From contig NZ_CP034245.1 in NCBI RefSeq assembly GCF_003931875.1, positions 1,426,001-1,490,000 of the forward strand: a stretch of DNA of 64,000 nt, read 5' to 3'. Positions within the stretch are counted from its first letter, which is position 1; the number at the start of each line of letters is the position of its first letter. This DNA comes from Microbacterium sp. 10M-3C3. Its GTDB lineage: Bacteria; Actinomycetota; Actinomycetes; Actinomycetales; Microbacteriaceae. Shown in pieces: positions 1-8,480 of the stretch. The notes beneath the pieces are model-generated. The model was given only the letters and a program-made list of their open reading frames with translations, had not been told where the DNA came from and searched no databases. The translations under genes and the position numbers were made by a program.

Positions 1-34
1 GCCGGAGTGACGCCGCCGAGCCGGTCGGACGGTG

Positions 35-51
35 GGCCGGCTCAGCCGGCC
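35..51. terminator. GC hairpin at the end of the FAD oxidoreductase gene
   Basis: Two 8-base arms, GGCCGGCT and AGCCGGCC, are separated by one base and straddle the stop codon of the minus-strand gene that ends at 42. The stem is strong but no T-run follows, so termination is inferred only. Confidence 0.35.
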
Positions 52-1685
52 AGCGCCCGATGCACCGAGGCGACGGCGCTCGACCCCTCGCCGACGGCGG
101 CCGCGACGCGCTTCATCGATCCTCGGCGCACATCGCCGGCGGCGAAGACGCGCGGCACCGATGTCTCGAACGGCAGCGGCTCGCGCCCGAGCGCCTGCCA
201 CGGCTCGCCGAGGCGCTCGAGCGGGATGTCGGTGCCGGTGCGGAGGAAACCGTCACGGTCGCGGTCGAGATCCGGGAGCCAGCGCGTGGCGGGGTCGGCG
301 CCGATGAAGCAGAACAGCCCGCGCGCGTCGACGTCGCCGACGGCGTCGATCCGTACGCGCTCGAGACTGCCGTCGCCGTCCAGCCCCGTCACGTTCGCAC
401 CTGTCAGCACCTCGACCCGGGCGTCTTCGTGCAGCCGGTCGACGAGATACGCCGACATGCGTGCGCTCAGGTCGTCGCCGCGTACGACGAGGCGCACCGG
501 GCATCCGTTCGAGGAGAGGAAGAGCGCGGCCTGCCCGGCGGAGTTCGCGCCGCCCACGACGACGACGGGGTGCTCGAACACGTGGCGCAGCTCGAACTGC
601 GTTGCGGCGTAGTAGATGCCCGCGCCCTCGAAGTCGTTCCAACGGTCGAGGGGCAGCCGGCGGTACGCCGCGCCCGAGGTGACGATCGCGGTGCGGGTGT
701 GGATGACACGGCCGTCGGTGAGGGTCACCTCGAGGCCGTCATCCGTCGAGCGCAGCTGCGCGGCCTCGCACGGGGCGTAGACGCGCACGCCGAACTTCAG
801 CGCCTGCAACGAGGCCTGGCCGATGAGGTCGCCGCCGCTGACGCCGAACGGGAAGCCGAGGAAGTTCTCGATGCGGGAGGTCGCCGCGGCCTGTCCGCCG
901 GGCGCGACCGCGTCCAGCAGCACCGTGCTGAGACCCTCGGACGCGCCGTAGATCGCGGCCGCGAGTCCGGCGGGTCCGCCGCCGACCACGACGAGGTCCA
1001 CGATCTCGTCGGACTGCCCGTTGTAGCTGAGCCCCAGCTTGTCGGCGACGAGCCCCGGCGTCGCGCGGTAGATGGGCTCCCCTTGCACGAACGCGATCGG
1101 CAGGTCCTCCGGTGCGACATTGTGGTGGTCGTACTGATACGTGTTGCCCGGATCGATTTCGAAGGCGGTGTGCACGAGGTCGAGCCGGTCGGCGAAGCGC
1201 TGCAGCGCCTCGAACTCCCGCGAGGATTCGGTGCCGACGAACTTCAGGGTGAGCGCGGCCGGGCCCTTGCGCAGGGCCTCGCGACGGTTCCACAGCATGC
1301 GCAGCAGCACGTCGCACAGCTCGTCGTCCTCGCTCATGACGCGGCGCAGCGCCTCGCGCGGAAGGCGGTACACGCGGCCGCTGCGCGAGACACGGGCCGA
1401 GAGGAAGGCGCCCTGCCCGTTGAGGACGCCGAGCTCGCCCGCGACGGCATGACGGCCGTTCACGACGAGCACGGACTCGCCGAGCGTCCACAGCGAATCC
1501 CGGACGATCTCGACCTCGGCGGTGTCGACGAGGATGAGGTCGTACGATGGATCGCCGGATCGGAAGACGTAATCGCCCTCGGACACGTCCTCGGGCGTGG
1601 CGTACGGAAGGATTCGGGCCCACTGGTCGTCGGTGAGCGGGGCGGACTGCGGCGGGTTTTCGGTGACGGACTCTGACGTTCCCAC
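42..1685 (-). CDS. cNMP-binding FAD-dependent thioredoxin reductase-like oxidoreductase
   Basis: This 547-residue protein has three parts. Residues 30-140 look like a cyclic-nucleotide-binding domain, 145-220 look like a thioredoxin-like fold, and 228-547 form a thioredoxin reductase-type FAD/NAD(P) unit. The FAD motif GGGPAG is at 235-240, a second Rossmann motif VVVGGANSAG at 375-384, and a late AAGDV motif contacts FAD in this family. Where classical thioredoxin reductase carries its CxxC pair this protein reads YYAATQFE (358-365), so it lacks the redox dithiol and probably is not a true thioredoxin reductase. The GTG start is chosen because a TAGCCT hexamer lies six bases upstream. Substrate and ligand are unknown. 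Confidence 0.85.
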   Translation of the reverse strand: MGTSESVTENPPQSAPLTDDQWARILPYATPEDVSEGDYVFRSGDPSYDLILVDTAEVEIVRDSLWTLGESVLVVNGRHAVAGELGVLNGQGAFLSARVSRSGRVYRLPREALRRVMSEDDELCDVLLRMLWNRREALRKGPAALTLKFVGTESSREFEALQRFADRLDLVHTAFEIDPGNTYQYDHHNVAPEDLPIAFVQGEPIYRATPGLVADKLGLSYNGQSDEIVDLVVVGGGPAGLAAAIYGASEGLSTVLLDAVAPGGQAAATSRIENFLGFPFGVSGGDLIGQASLQALKFGVRVYAPCEAAQLRSTDDGLEVTLTDGRVIHTRTAIVTSGAAYRRLPLDRWNDFEGAGIYYAATQFELRHVFEHPVVVVGGANSAGQAALFLSSNGCPVRLVVRGDDLSARMSAYLVDRLHEDARVEVLTGANVTGLDGDGSLERVRIDAVGDVDARGLFCFIGADPATRWLPDLDRDRDGFLRTGTDIPLERLGEPWQALGREPLPFETSVPRVFAAGDVRRGSMKRVAAAVGEGSSAVASVHRALAG

Positions 1686-1691
1686 GGGGAC

Positions 1692-1697
1692 AGGCTA
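1692..1697 (-). promoter_or_regulatory. -10 TAGCCT, leaderless FAD oxidoreductase
   Basis: TAGCCT on the minus strand lies six bases before the GTG at 1685, so the transcript should begin at or next to the start codon. No Shine-Dalgarno sequence is seen. Confidence 0.55.
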
Positions 1698-1731
1698 GTG
1701 GCCCCCGCGGGAACGCCGGGCCGGCTCCGGT

Positions 1732-2280
1732 TCAGACGGTCTGGCCGGGGTGCTCGCCCTCGCCGATCTCCTCCACGAGCTTGTCGTTGAAGGCCGGCAG
1801 ATCGTCCGGCGTCCGACTCGAGACCAGGCCGTTGTCGACGTGCACCTCTTCGTCCACCCACGTCGCGCCGGCGTTGCGCAGGTCTGTCTCCAGGCTCGGA
1901 TAGCTCGTCAGCGTGCGGCCCGTCACGACGTCCGCCTCGGTGAGGATCCAGCCGCCGTGGCAGATGACGCCGACGGGCTTGTGCTGCGCGAAGAACTCCT
2001 TGGCGAACGCCACCGCCGACTCGTCCATGCGGATCTTGTCGGCGTTGACGACACCGCCGGGGAGGACGAGGGCGTCGTAGTCCGTCGCATCCGCCGCCGC
2101 CGGAGCGAGATCGACAGCCTGCTCGTGCCCGTTCTTGCCGGTGACCGTGCCGTCGGCGGGGGAGACCAGGACCGCGGTCGCGCCGGCGTCGGTCACCGCC
2201 TGCCAGGGGCTCGTCAGTTCGCTGTCCTCGAAGCCGTCCGTCAGCAGGAACGCCACACGCTTGCCGTTCAGATCGCTCAT
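1732..2280 (-). CDS. Pfp1/DJ-1 family protein (type 1 glutamine amidotransferase-like)
   Basis: This 182-residue protein matches the PfpI/DJ-1 superfamily across its length. The nucleophile elbow GVICHGG gives Cys107-His108, and Glu18 in DGFEDSE sits where the family's conserved acid is expected. Family members act as glyoxalases, deglycases or stress chaperones; which one applies cannot be read from the sequence. The ATG at 2280 follows a GAGGAGGAAG ribosome-binding site, so this gene has a conventional leader. An in-frame start 30 bases upstream would add an acidic stretch and overlaps the promoter, so I rejected it. Confidence 0.85.
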   Translation of the reverse strand: MSDLNGKRVAFLLTDGFEDSELTSPWQAVTDAGATAVLVSPADGTVTGKNGHEQAVDLAPAAADATDYDALVLPGGVVNADKIRMDESAVAFAKEFFAQHKPVGVICHGGWILTEADVVTGRTLTSYPSLETDLRNAGATWVDEEVHVDNGLVSSRTPDDLPAFNDKLVEEIGEGEHPGQTV

Positions 2281-2294
2281 CTCTTCCTCCTCGT

Positions 2295-2314
2295 CCGTGG
2301 GTTCGCCCACGGTA
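2295..2314 (-). promoter_or_regulatory. Promoter with perfect 7-bp palindrome before the Pfp1 gene
   Basis: CCGTGGG and CCCACGG pair perfectly around a four-base loop at 2295-2312. They overlap a minus-strand TACCGT hexamer at 2309-2314, well placed to start transcription about 22 bases before the Pfp1 ATG. It could be an operator, or a terminator for the decayed gene upstream. Confidence 0.4.
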
Positions 2315-2365
2315 GGCAGGCCGGGCTCGCACGCGCGGCGGGGTTGACGAGCGCCGACGAGGCCG

Positions 2366-2719
2366 TCAGCGGGCCGAAGCGGCGGTCAGCGTGGCAGTCC
2401 GGCGAGGAGGCGCTCGGCCAGCGCGGGATCGAGACGCGGGAGCGAGACGCGGGAGGTCGTCGACGGGCACCGCCAGCGCCTGCAGCGTGCGGCTGAAGAA
2501 GTTGCGTGCGCCGGCGATGATCGCGATGTCGACGATCTGACGGTCGGAGTACCCGTGCGCGCGCAGGTCGGCCGAGTCGTCGTCGGTCATGGCCGTCGGC
2601 TCGAGGGTCAGGCGCCGCGCGAAGACGACGCCGCCGTCCTCGAGGTCGTCGGCGTACATCGCCGCGACGGCGGGGTCGGGATCGTCCCGCGGAGGGGTTT
2701 CCACGATTATGGCCGTCAT
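2366..2719 (-). pseudogene. Decayed AhpD/carboxymuconolactone decarboxylase-like protein
   Basis: The open frame of 117 residues starts at an ATG behind a good GGAGGATC site. It carries the N-terminal and C-terminal signatures of peroxidase-related AhpD-like proteins (MYADDLEDGG, then HGYSDRQIVDIA and ARNFFSRTLQALAVP). The middle of the domain, including the usual catalytic cysteine region, is missing: EDGGVVFA runs straight into RRLTLEPTAMTDDD, which in relatives lies about 100 residues later (family layout from memory). Near the end a 13-base tandem duplication (2424-2436 and 2437-2449, one mismatch) shifts the frame. Removing one copy restores an ending of LDPALAERLLAGLPR with a stop at 2386. 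Both lesions suggest a non-functional remnant. Confidence 0.65.
2424..2449. repeat. 13-bp tandem duplication causing a frameshift
   Basis: Positions 2424-2436 and 2437-2449 are the same 13-mer except for one base. Because 13 is not a multiple of three, the extra copy shifts the AhpD-like reading frame just before its natural end. Confidence 0.8.
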
Positions 2720-2761
2720 GATCCTCCGCGCTCCCGTGGCGCTGCGAGGTGCGTCGCGCTA

Positions 2762-2792
2762 CGCCGCCGCGCCCTCGCGGGGCGGGCGGCGG
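2762..2792. terminator. GC-rich hairpin downstream of the MFS exporter gene
   Basis: A run of CGCCGCCGCGCCC is followed after four bases by a GGGGCGGGCGGCG-type complement, just beyond the MFS stop at 2797. The stem is imperfect and there is no T-tract. Confidence 0.3.
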
Positions 2793-2796
2793 ACGT

Positions 2797-4266
2797 TCAG
2801 TGCACGGCGGGCGCGCCCTCGGGAGCGTCGGCGGGCTTGCGGATGAGGATCGCACCCACGATCAGCGGCAGCGAGATGATCGCGCCGACGACGAACGCGA
2901 CCCGGATGCCGTCGGCGGTCACGCCGTCCGCACCCGCGGCGGCGCCCACCGACGACATGATCGTGACGAGCAGCGCGATGCCCGCCGCGCCCGCGACCTG
3001 CTGGATCGTGCCGACGACGGCCGAGCCGTACGAGTAGAGCCGGGGCTCGAGCGACCCGAGCGACGCCGTGAACAGCGGCGTGAACGACAGTGCGAGACCG
3101 AGGGACAGGACGGTCTGGAGCACGACGATCTCCCACACGGCGGTGTCGGGACCGACGGTCGTGTACAGCCACAGCATCGCGCTCGTGACGACGGCGCCGG
3201 GGATGAGGAGCACGCGCGTGCCCCAGCGGTCGTAGATGCGGCCGATGACGGGCCCCGCGAAGCCCATCGCGAGCGAACCGGGGAGCACGATGAGGCCCGT
3301 CTCCAGCGCCGACACCTCGCGGACGTTCTGCAGGTACAGCGGCAGCAGGGTGATCACGCCGAAGAAGGCGAGCGACATGACGCCCAGCTGCGCGACGGAC
3401 AGCGAGAAGTTCGCACTGCGGAAGACGCGGAGGTCCAGCAGCGCCTTGTCAGCCCGCTGCAGGCGCAGCTGACGCCACCCGAACATCAGCAGCCCGACGC
3501 CGCCCACCACGAAGGCGATCACGAGGGTCGCCGTGGAGGCACCCGCGGCCGCCGCATCCGCCCCGTGTCCGCCGATCTGGCTGAGACCGAAGACGAGGCC
3601 GCCGAAGCCGAACGCCGAGAGGATGACGGAGGGGATGTCGATCGGGGCGTGGCGGGTGTCGCCGAGGTTCGTGATCCAGCGCGCGCCGATGAGGAGCGCG
3701 ACGATCGCGATCGGCAGCACGATGCCGAAGATCCAGTGCCACCCGAGCGAGTCGAGGATGAGCCCCGACATGGTCGGGCCGATCGCCGGCGCCAGCGAGA
3801 TGACGATGCTGACGCGGCCCATCATCCGTCCGCGCTGCGCGGGCGGGACGATCGTGATGATCGTCGTCATGAGCAGCGGCATCATGATCGCCGTGCCCGA
3901 CGCCTGGATGACGCGCGCGGCGACGAGCAGCTCGAATCCGGGGGAGAGGAACGCCACGAGCGTGCCCGCGCAGAAGAGGGTCATCGCGGTGAGGAAGATC
4001 TGGCGCGTCGTGAAGCGCTGCAGCAGGAACCCCGAGATCGGGATCACGACGGCCATCGTCAGCATGAAGGCCGTGGTGAGCCACTGGGCGGCGACGGCGG
4101 TGATGCCGAGGCCGACGATGAGGTGCGGGATCGCGACGCCCATCGTGGTCTCGTTGAGGATCGCGACGAACGCGGCGATGAGCAGCAGCCAGATGACGCG
4201 GCTCTGCTGCGGCGACACACCGGGGGCGGTCGTCTGGGGGATCCGGACGGTGTCGGTGGCGGCCAC
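2797..4266 (-). CDS. MFS drug exporter, DHA2 (EmrB/QacA-like) family
   Basis: This 489-residue polytopic membrane protein has about 14 hydrophobic segments, the count expected for DHA2 proton-antiport exporters. The inter-segment loop ISGFLLQRFTTRQIF and the following RVIQASGTAIMMPL stretch match the motif A and motif C regions of EmrB/LmrB-type pumps. The GTG at 4266 is preferred because GAGGAGC lies just upstream; the frame stays open far upstream but that part is antisense to the ABC gene. The substrate is unknown. It is transcribed away from the ABC half-transporter across a 148-bp gap. Confidence 0.85.
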   Translation of the reverse strand: MAATDTVRIPQTTAPGVSPQQSRVIWLLLIAAFVAILNETTMGVAIPHLIVGLGITAVAAQWLTTAFMLTMAVVIPISGFLLQRFTTRQIFLTAMTLFCAGTLVAFLSPGFELLVAARVIQASGTAIMMPLLMTTIITIVPPAQRGRMMGRVSIVISLAPAIGPTMSGLILDSLGWHWIFGIVLPIAIVALLIGARWITNLGDTRHAPIDIPSVILSAFGFGGLVFGLSQIGGHGADAAAAGASTATLVIAFVVGGVGLLMFGWRQLRLQRADKALLDLRVFRSANFSLSVAQLGVMSLAFFGVITLLPLYLQNVREVSALETGLIVLPGSLAMGFAGPVIGRIYDRWGTRVLLIPGAVVTSAMLWLYTTVGPDTAVWEIVVLQTVLSLGLALSFTPLFTASLGSLEPRLYSYGSAVVGTIQQVAGAAGIALLVTIMSSVGAAAGADGVTADGIRVAFVVGAIISLPLIVGAILIRKPADAPEGAPAVH

Positions 4267-4401
4267 GATGCTCCTCGGGATGTGCGGGGGTGCCAGGTCG
4301 CCACGCGATCGCATGGCCAGCCCCCACGATAACGGCCGGGTCCGACACTCTATTCCCGATCCCGGTAGGATCGCCCCGCCCTCGTGGTCCCCGCGCGGAC
4401 G

Positions 4402-4407
4402 TAGGCT
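4402..4407 (+). promoter_or_regulatory. -10 TAGGCT, leaderless ABC transporter
   Basis: TAGGCT lies seven bases before the ATG at 4415 and there is no Shine-Dalgarno sequence. Confidence 0.55.
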
Positions 4408-4414
4408 GACGCGC

Positions 4415-6304
4415 ATGAGCATGGGCATGGGCGGCGGCCGCTTCCGCGGGGTCGACGCGGAGGCGCAGCGCAGGCTCAACGCGCAGGCGCCCCGCGTGCC
4501 GCACCTCGGCGCGCGCGTGATCGCGCTGTTCCGCCCGTACCGCGCGCGCATCGCGGTGACCGCGACGCTCGTCGTGGTCGGTGCGGCGGTCGCGGTCATC
4601 CCGCCGCTCATCGTGCAGCGCATCTTCGACGACGCGCTCTTCCCCGTCGCCGGCGGCGGGGTCGACCTCGGTCTGCTCGTGCGCCTCGTGACGGCGATGA
4701 TCGCGCTCTTCCTCCTGTCGGCCGCTCTCGGCGTCGGGCAGACGTGGCTGACCGCGACCGTCGGCAACCGCGTCACCGGCGACCTGCGCGTACGGCTGTT
4801 CGACCACCTCCAGGCGATGGAGCTCGGCTTCTTCACCCGCACGAAGACCGGCGTCATCCAGTCCCGCCTGCAGAACGATGTCGGCGGCGTGTCGGGCGTG
4901 CTCACCAATACCGTCACGAGCGTGCTGGGCAACACCGTCACCGTCGCCGCGTCGCTCGTGGCGATGATCCTCATCGACTGGCGCCTGACGCTCATCGCGG
5001 TGATCATGATGCCCCTGCTCGTCCTCGTCCAGCGCCGCGTCGGGCAGCTGCGCGCGCGCATCGCGGGGCAGACCCAGGAGTCCCTGTCGGAGCTGACCTC
5101 GATCACCCAGGAGACCCTGAGCGTGTCGGGCATCCTGCTGTCGAAGTCGTTCAACCGCCAGCGCGCCGAATCGCAGCGCTTCGCGGCGGAGAACGCGAAC
5201 CAGGTGCGGCTGCAGGTGCGCCAGGCGATGAGCGGGCAAGGCTTTTTCGCGGTCGTGCAGGTCATCATGTCGAGCGTCCCGGCGGTCATCTACCTCGTCG
5301 CCGGGTACCTCATCACCGGTGGCGCCGACTCGATCACCGCCGGCACGATCGTCGCGTTCACGACCGTGCAGGCCCGGCTCCTCATGCCGCTCATGGGGCT
5401 CATGCGCGTCGCGCTCGACCTGCAGACCTCCCGCGCGCTGTTCGCCCGCATCTTCGAGTACCTCGACCTCACGCCCGCGATCCGTGACGCGCCCGATGCC
5501 ATCGACGTGGCCGACGCACCGGGTCCGCTCGGGCGCATCGAGTTCCGCGACGTCGAGTTCCGGTATCCGGATGCGTCGGCCCGGACCCGGCCGACGCTCG
5601 ACGGGGTGTCGTTCACGGCCGAGCCGGGGTCGCACGTCGCATTCGTGGGGCCGTCCGGCGCGGGGAAGACGACGATCCTCTACCTCACGCCGCGGATGTA
5701 CGAGGCGTCCGCGGGCGCGGTCCTGTTCGCCGGTGCCGACGTGCGACACCTCACGCAGGGGTCGATCATCGACCACATCGGCATCGTGTCGCAGGAGACG
5801 TACCTCTTCCACGCCAGCATCCGCGAGAACCTGCGGTACGCGCGCCCCGACGCGAGCGACGCCGAGATCGAGGAGGCGTGCCGGCGCGCGAACATCCATC
5901 ACGTCATCGCGGGCTTCGAGAAGGGGTACGACACGATCGTCGGCGAGCGCGGGTACCGCCTCTCCGGAGGCGAGAAGCAGCGCATCGCGATCGCGCGCGT
6001 GCTGCTGAAGGACCCGCCCGTGCTGCTGCTGGACGAGGCGACGAGCGCGCTCGACACCGTGTCGGAGCGCATCGTGCAGGAGGCCCTCGACACCGCCGCC
6101 CACGGGCGGACGACCCTGACGATCGCGCATCGGCTGTCGACCGTCATCGGCGCCGACGTCATCCACGTCGTCGACGGCGGGCGGATCGTCGAATCGGGTA
6201 CGCACGCCGAGCTGCTCGCCGCCGACGGGCTCTACGCGAGCCTCGCCGCCGAGCAGCTCGCCGCGAACCGCGTGCTCACCGAGGAGGAGTCCGCCCACCC
6301 CTGA
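4415..6304 (+). CDS. ABC multidrug exporter half-transporter (membrane domain fused to ATPase)
   Basis: The protein has 629 residues. A six-helix ABC exporter membrane domain covers roughly 45-330 and a nucleotide-binding domain 360-610. Walker A GPSGAGKTT has Lys418, the signature LSGGEKQ starts at 516, Walker B VLLLDEAT follows, and the H-loop is in TIAHRLS. The short glycine-rich N-terminus and single ATPase mean it must dimerise, with itself or a partner not seen here. The substrate cannot be read. The ATG at 4415 is set by a leaderless promoter. Confidence 0.88.
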   Translation: MSMGMGGGRFRGVDAEAQRRLNAQAPRVPHLGARVIALFRPYRARIAVTATLVVVGAAVAVIPPLIVQRIFDDALFPVAGGGVDLGLLVRLVTAMIALFLLSAALGVGQTWLTATVGNRVTGDLRVRLFDHLQAMELGFFTRTKTGVIQSRLQNDVGGVSGVLTNTVTSVLGNTVTVAASLVAMILIDWRLTLIAVIMMPLLVLVQRRVGQLRARIAGQTQESLSELTSITQETLSVSGILLSKSFNRQRAESQRFAAENANQVRLQVRQAMSGQGFFAVVQVIMSSVPAVIYLVAGYLITGGADSITAGTIVAFTTVQARLLMPLMGLMRVALDLQTSRALFARIFEYLDLTPAIRDAPDAIDVADAPGPLGRIEFRDVEFRYPDASARTRPTLDGVSFTAEPGSHVAFVGPSGAGKTTILYLTPRMYEASAGAVLFAGADVRHLTQGSIIDHIGIVSQETYLFHASIRENLRYARPDASDAEIEEACRRANIHHVIAGFEKGYDTIVGERGYRLSGGEKQRIAIARVLLKDPPVLLLDEATSALDTVSERIVQEALDTAAHGRTTLTIAHRLSTVIGADVIHVVDGGRIVESGTHAELLAADGLYASLAAEQLAANRVLTEEESAHP

Positions 6305-6315
6305 CGTGACGGGCG

Positions 6316-6389
6316 CGCCGAGAGTGCACCCTGGACGCGAGAGTGCACGACCGGGCGAGCGGTCTCGGCGCGTCGGTGCACTCTCGGCG
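6316..6389. repeat. 74-bp palindromic element between convergent genes
   Basis: Perfect 15-base arms (CGCCGAGAGTGCACC and its complement, at 6316-6330 and 6375-6389) enclose a second GCGAGAGTGCAC copy. It fills the gap between the ABC gene and the glycosyltransferase, so it may act as a two-way terminator. Its layout, an outer GAGA arm plus an internal repeat of the arm start, resembles the 68-bp elements at 19050 and 20143, although the arm sequence differs. Confidence 0.6.
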
Positions 6390-6398
6390 GATTCGCCG

Positions 6399-7343
6399 TC
6401 ACCAGAGCTCGGCGATTGCGACCTCGGGGGGCGTCGGGGCTCCGGTGTTGAGCGTGCGCAGGTCGCGCACGAACGCGCCGAGCGCGCGGCGGTACGCGTC
6501 GTCGGGGTGCGTGCGGGCGATCTGCACGAGCGGCGGCAGGTCCATCGCGAGGATGAGCGCGACGCGCGACGCGACCGCGGCGGAGGCGTCCACAGCGGCG
6601 AGCACGTCGATCCCGCCGCGCAGGGCCGCGAGGTACTCGCGCAGCACGGCGAGCTGCTCGCGATGCTGCGTGATCGACGAGCCGTCGGCGCGCTCGCGCC
6701 ACTCCACCACGGTCTCGGGCACGACGTCGAAGGCGCGGGCGCGGGTGTACATCAGCTGCGCGACCACCTGGTCCTCGTACAGGCGTCCCTCGGGGAAGCG
6801 CAGGCCCGTCCGCGTCCAGAAGTCGGTGCGGCTCGCCTTGGACCACGCCACGATGTTTCCGGATGCGGCGGGGTGCGCCGCGAGCGTCGTCGCCCGCCGG
6901 GCCGGATCGGTCGCCGCCCGCACCCACGGCTGCACATCGCCTGCCGTGTATCCGCCGGCGCCGTCGGGCCGCAGCCGCACGTACGCGCCCACGGCGAAGT
7001 CGCTGCCGGACTCCTCGAGCGCACCGACGAGGGTCGCCAGAGCCTCGGGGCGGAACCGGTCGTCGGCGTCGAGGAAGCCGAGGTAGGGCGTGGCGACCCG
7101 GTCGAGTCCCGTGTTGCGCGCAGCCGAGAGGCCGCGGCGCACGTCGTGCTTCACGAGCGTGAAGCGCGGGTCGGCGGCCGCCGCGGCGGCGAAGACCGCG
7201 GCGGTCTCGTCCGTCGAGGCGTCGTCGACGAGGATCGCCCGCCACGCCGTCAGGCTCTGCGCGCGCAGCGACGCGAGCGCCTCGTCGGCCCACGGCGCGA
7301 CGTCGAAGCCGGGCACGATGACCGTGATGACGGGCGCGTTCAC
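6399..7343 (-). CDS. Family 2 glycosyltransferase
   Basis: This 314-residue protein opens with the GT-A signature VITVIVPGFDVAPW, followed by ILVDDASTDET and the metal-binding FLDADDRF. Together these mark a family 2 glycosyltransferase using a nucleotide-sugar donor; the acceptor is unknown. There is no membrane anchor. The GTG start overlaps the stop of the cysteine desulfurase by four bases, so it is the last cistron of the NAD operon by position. A TAGGAT hexamer seven bases upstream suggests it also has its own leaderless promoter. No NAD-related function is evident, so the coupling looks incidental. Confidence 0.8.
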   Translation of the reverse strand: MNAPVITVIVPGFDVAPWADEALASLRAQSLTAWRAILVDDASTDETAAVFAAAAAADPRFTLVKHDVRRGLSAARNTGLDRVATPYLGFLDADDRFRPEALATLVGALEESGSDFAVGAYVRLRPDGAGGYTAGDVQPWVRAATDPARRATTLAAHPAASGNIVAWSKASRTDFWTRTGLRFPEGRLYEDQVVAQLMYTRARAFDVVPETVVEWRERADGSSITQHREQLAVLREYLAALRGGIDVLAAVDASAAVASRVALILAMDLPPLVQIARTHPDDAYRRALGAFVRDLRTLNTGAPTPPEVAIAELW

Positions 7344-8479
7344 CCGCCCGATCCTACGGTCGCCACCGCCTCCGCTACCGCGCGCGCGACGGGCGCGAGG
7401 GACGTGTCGAGCGACCGCGGCAGCGTGAAGCGCACCGCCGTCTGCGCGACCGCCGGGTCGACGCCGATCGCGACGAGCACGTGTGACGGCTCGTCGCTCC
7501 CGGCGGCGCACGCCGACCCGCTCGAAGAGACGACGCCCCGCCGTTCGAGCTCGAGCAGGATCGCCTCGCCGCTGGTCCCGGGAAAGACGAAGCTCGCCGT
7601 GCCGGGGAGGCGGTGCTGCGGATCGCCGGTCGCGCGGGCGGACGGCACGAGACGCAGCACGTGGGCCTCGAACGCGTCGCGGATCGCGCCCACGCGGGCC
7701 GCCGCATCCGCCCGCTCCGCCTCGGCGAGCTCGAGCGCCGTCGCGAACCCGACGGCGCCGGCGACGTCTTCGGTGCCCGAGCGGCGTCCGCGCTCCTGGC
7801 CGCCGCCGTGAAGGAGCGGCTCGAGGGGGATGCGGCCGCGGACCGCGAGCACGCCGGTGCCCTTGGGTGCGCCGATCTTGTGCCCGGCGATCGCGATCGC
7901 GTCGGCGCCGGTGCCCGCCAGCGGCAGCCAGCCCGCCGCCTGCACCGCGTCGAGGTGCAGCGGCACACCCGCGGCAGCGGTCACCGCGGCGATGCCGGCC
8001 ACGTCCTGCACCGTACCGATCTCGTTGTTGGCGTAACCGACGCTCACGATCGCGGTGTCGTCCCGGAGCGCGGCGCGGACCGCGCCCGGGTCGACCCGTC
8101 CGGTCGGCCCGACCGGGAGGAGCTCGACGGCGAACCCGTGCACGCGGGAGAGGTAGCGGGCGGACTCGAGGATCGCCTCGTGCTCGATCGGCGTCGTCAC
8201 CACATGCCGCGCGCCCCGCTGGAGAGCCGCCGCGATCGCGATGCCCTTCACGGCGAGGTTGTCGGCCTCGGTGCCGCCGCTTGTGAAGATCACGTCGCCC
8301 CGTCGCATGCCGAGCAGCGCGGCCACGCGTGTGCGGGCGTCGGCGAGGGCCGCGGCGGCCCGCTCGCCGACGGTGTGGTGACTCGAGGCGTTGCCGAACT
8401 CGCTCGTGAGGTAGGGCATCATCGCCTCGAGCACGTCGCGGCGCACGGGCGTGGTGGCGGCCGAGTCCAGGTACAGCAC
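7340..8479 (-). CDS. nadS: Cysteine desulfurase of the NAD operon
   Basis: This 379-residue PLP enzyme has the NifS/IscS fold. The PLP lysine lies in AGHKIGAPKG, the substrate-binding GGTEADN motif near the N-terminus, and the catalytic cysteine in SGSACAAGS. It removes sulfur from cysteine, and next to nadA its likely role is to supply the [4Fe-4S] cluster of quinolinate synthase. That role is known for Corynebacterium glutamicum NadS and inferred here. The GTG start lies one base after the nadC stop, implying coupled translation. A housekeeping SUF function is possible, but no suf genes are nearby. Confidence 0.85.
   Translation of the reverse strand: MLYLDSAATTPVRRDVLEAMMPYLTSEFGNASSHHTVGERAAAALADARTRVAALLGMRRGDVIFTSGGTEADNLAVKGIAIAAALQRGARHVVTTPIEHEAILESARYLSRVHGFAVELLPVGPTGRVDPGAVRAALRDDTAIVSVGYANNEIGTVQDVAGIAAVTAAAGVPLHLDAVQAAGWLPLAGTGADAIAIAGHKIGAPKGTGVLAVRGRIPLEPLLHGGGQERGRRSGTEDVAGAVGFATALELAEAERADAAARVGAIRDAFEAHVLRLVPSARATGDPQHRLPGTASFVFPGTSGEAILLELERRGVVSSSGSACAAGSDEPSHVLVAIGVDPAVAQTAVRFTLPRSLDTSLAPVARAVAEAVATVGSGG
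7351..7356 (-). promoter_or_regulatory. -10 TAGGAT before the glycosyltransferase
   Basis: TAGGAT lies seven bases before the GTG at 7343 and inside the end of the cysteine desulfurase gene, an internal leaderless promoter candidate. Confidence 0.4.
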
Positions 8480-8480
8480 G

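Noticed and set aside
2797-5289. An 830-residue form of the first MFS exporter
   Set aside because: The added N-terminal 341 residues are antisense to the ABC transporter and lack sense. The GTG at 4266 has a ribosome-binding site and gives the family length.
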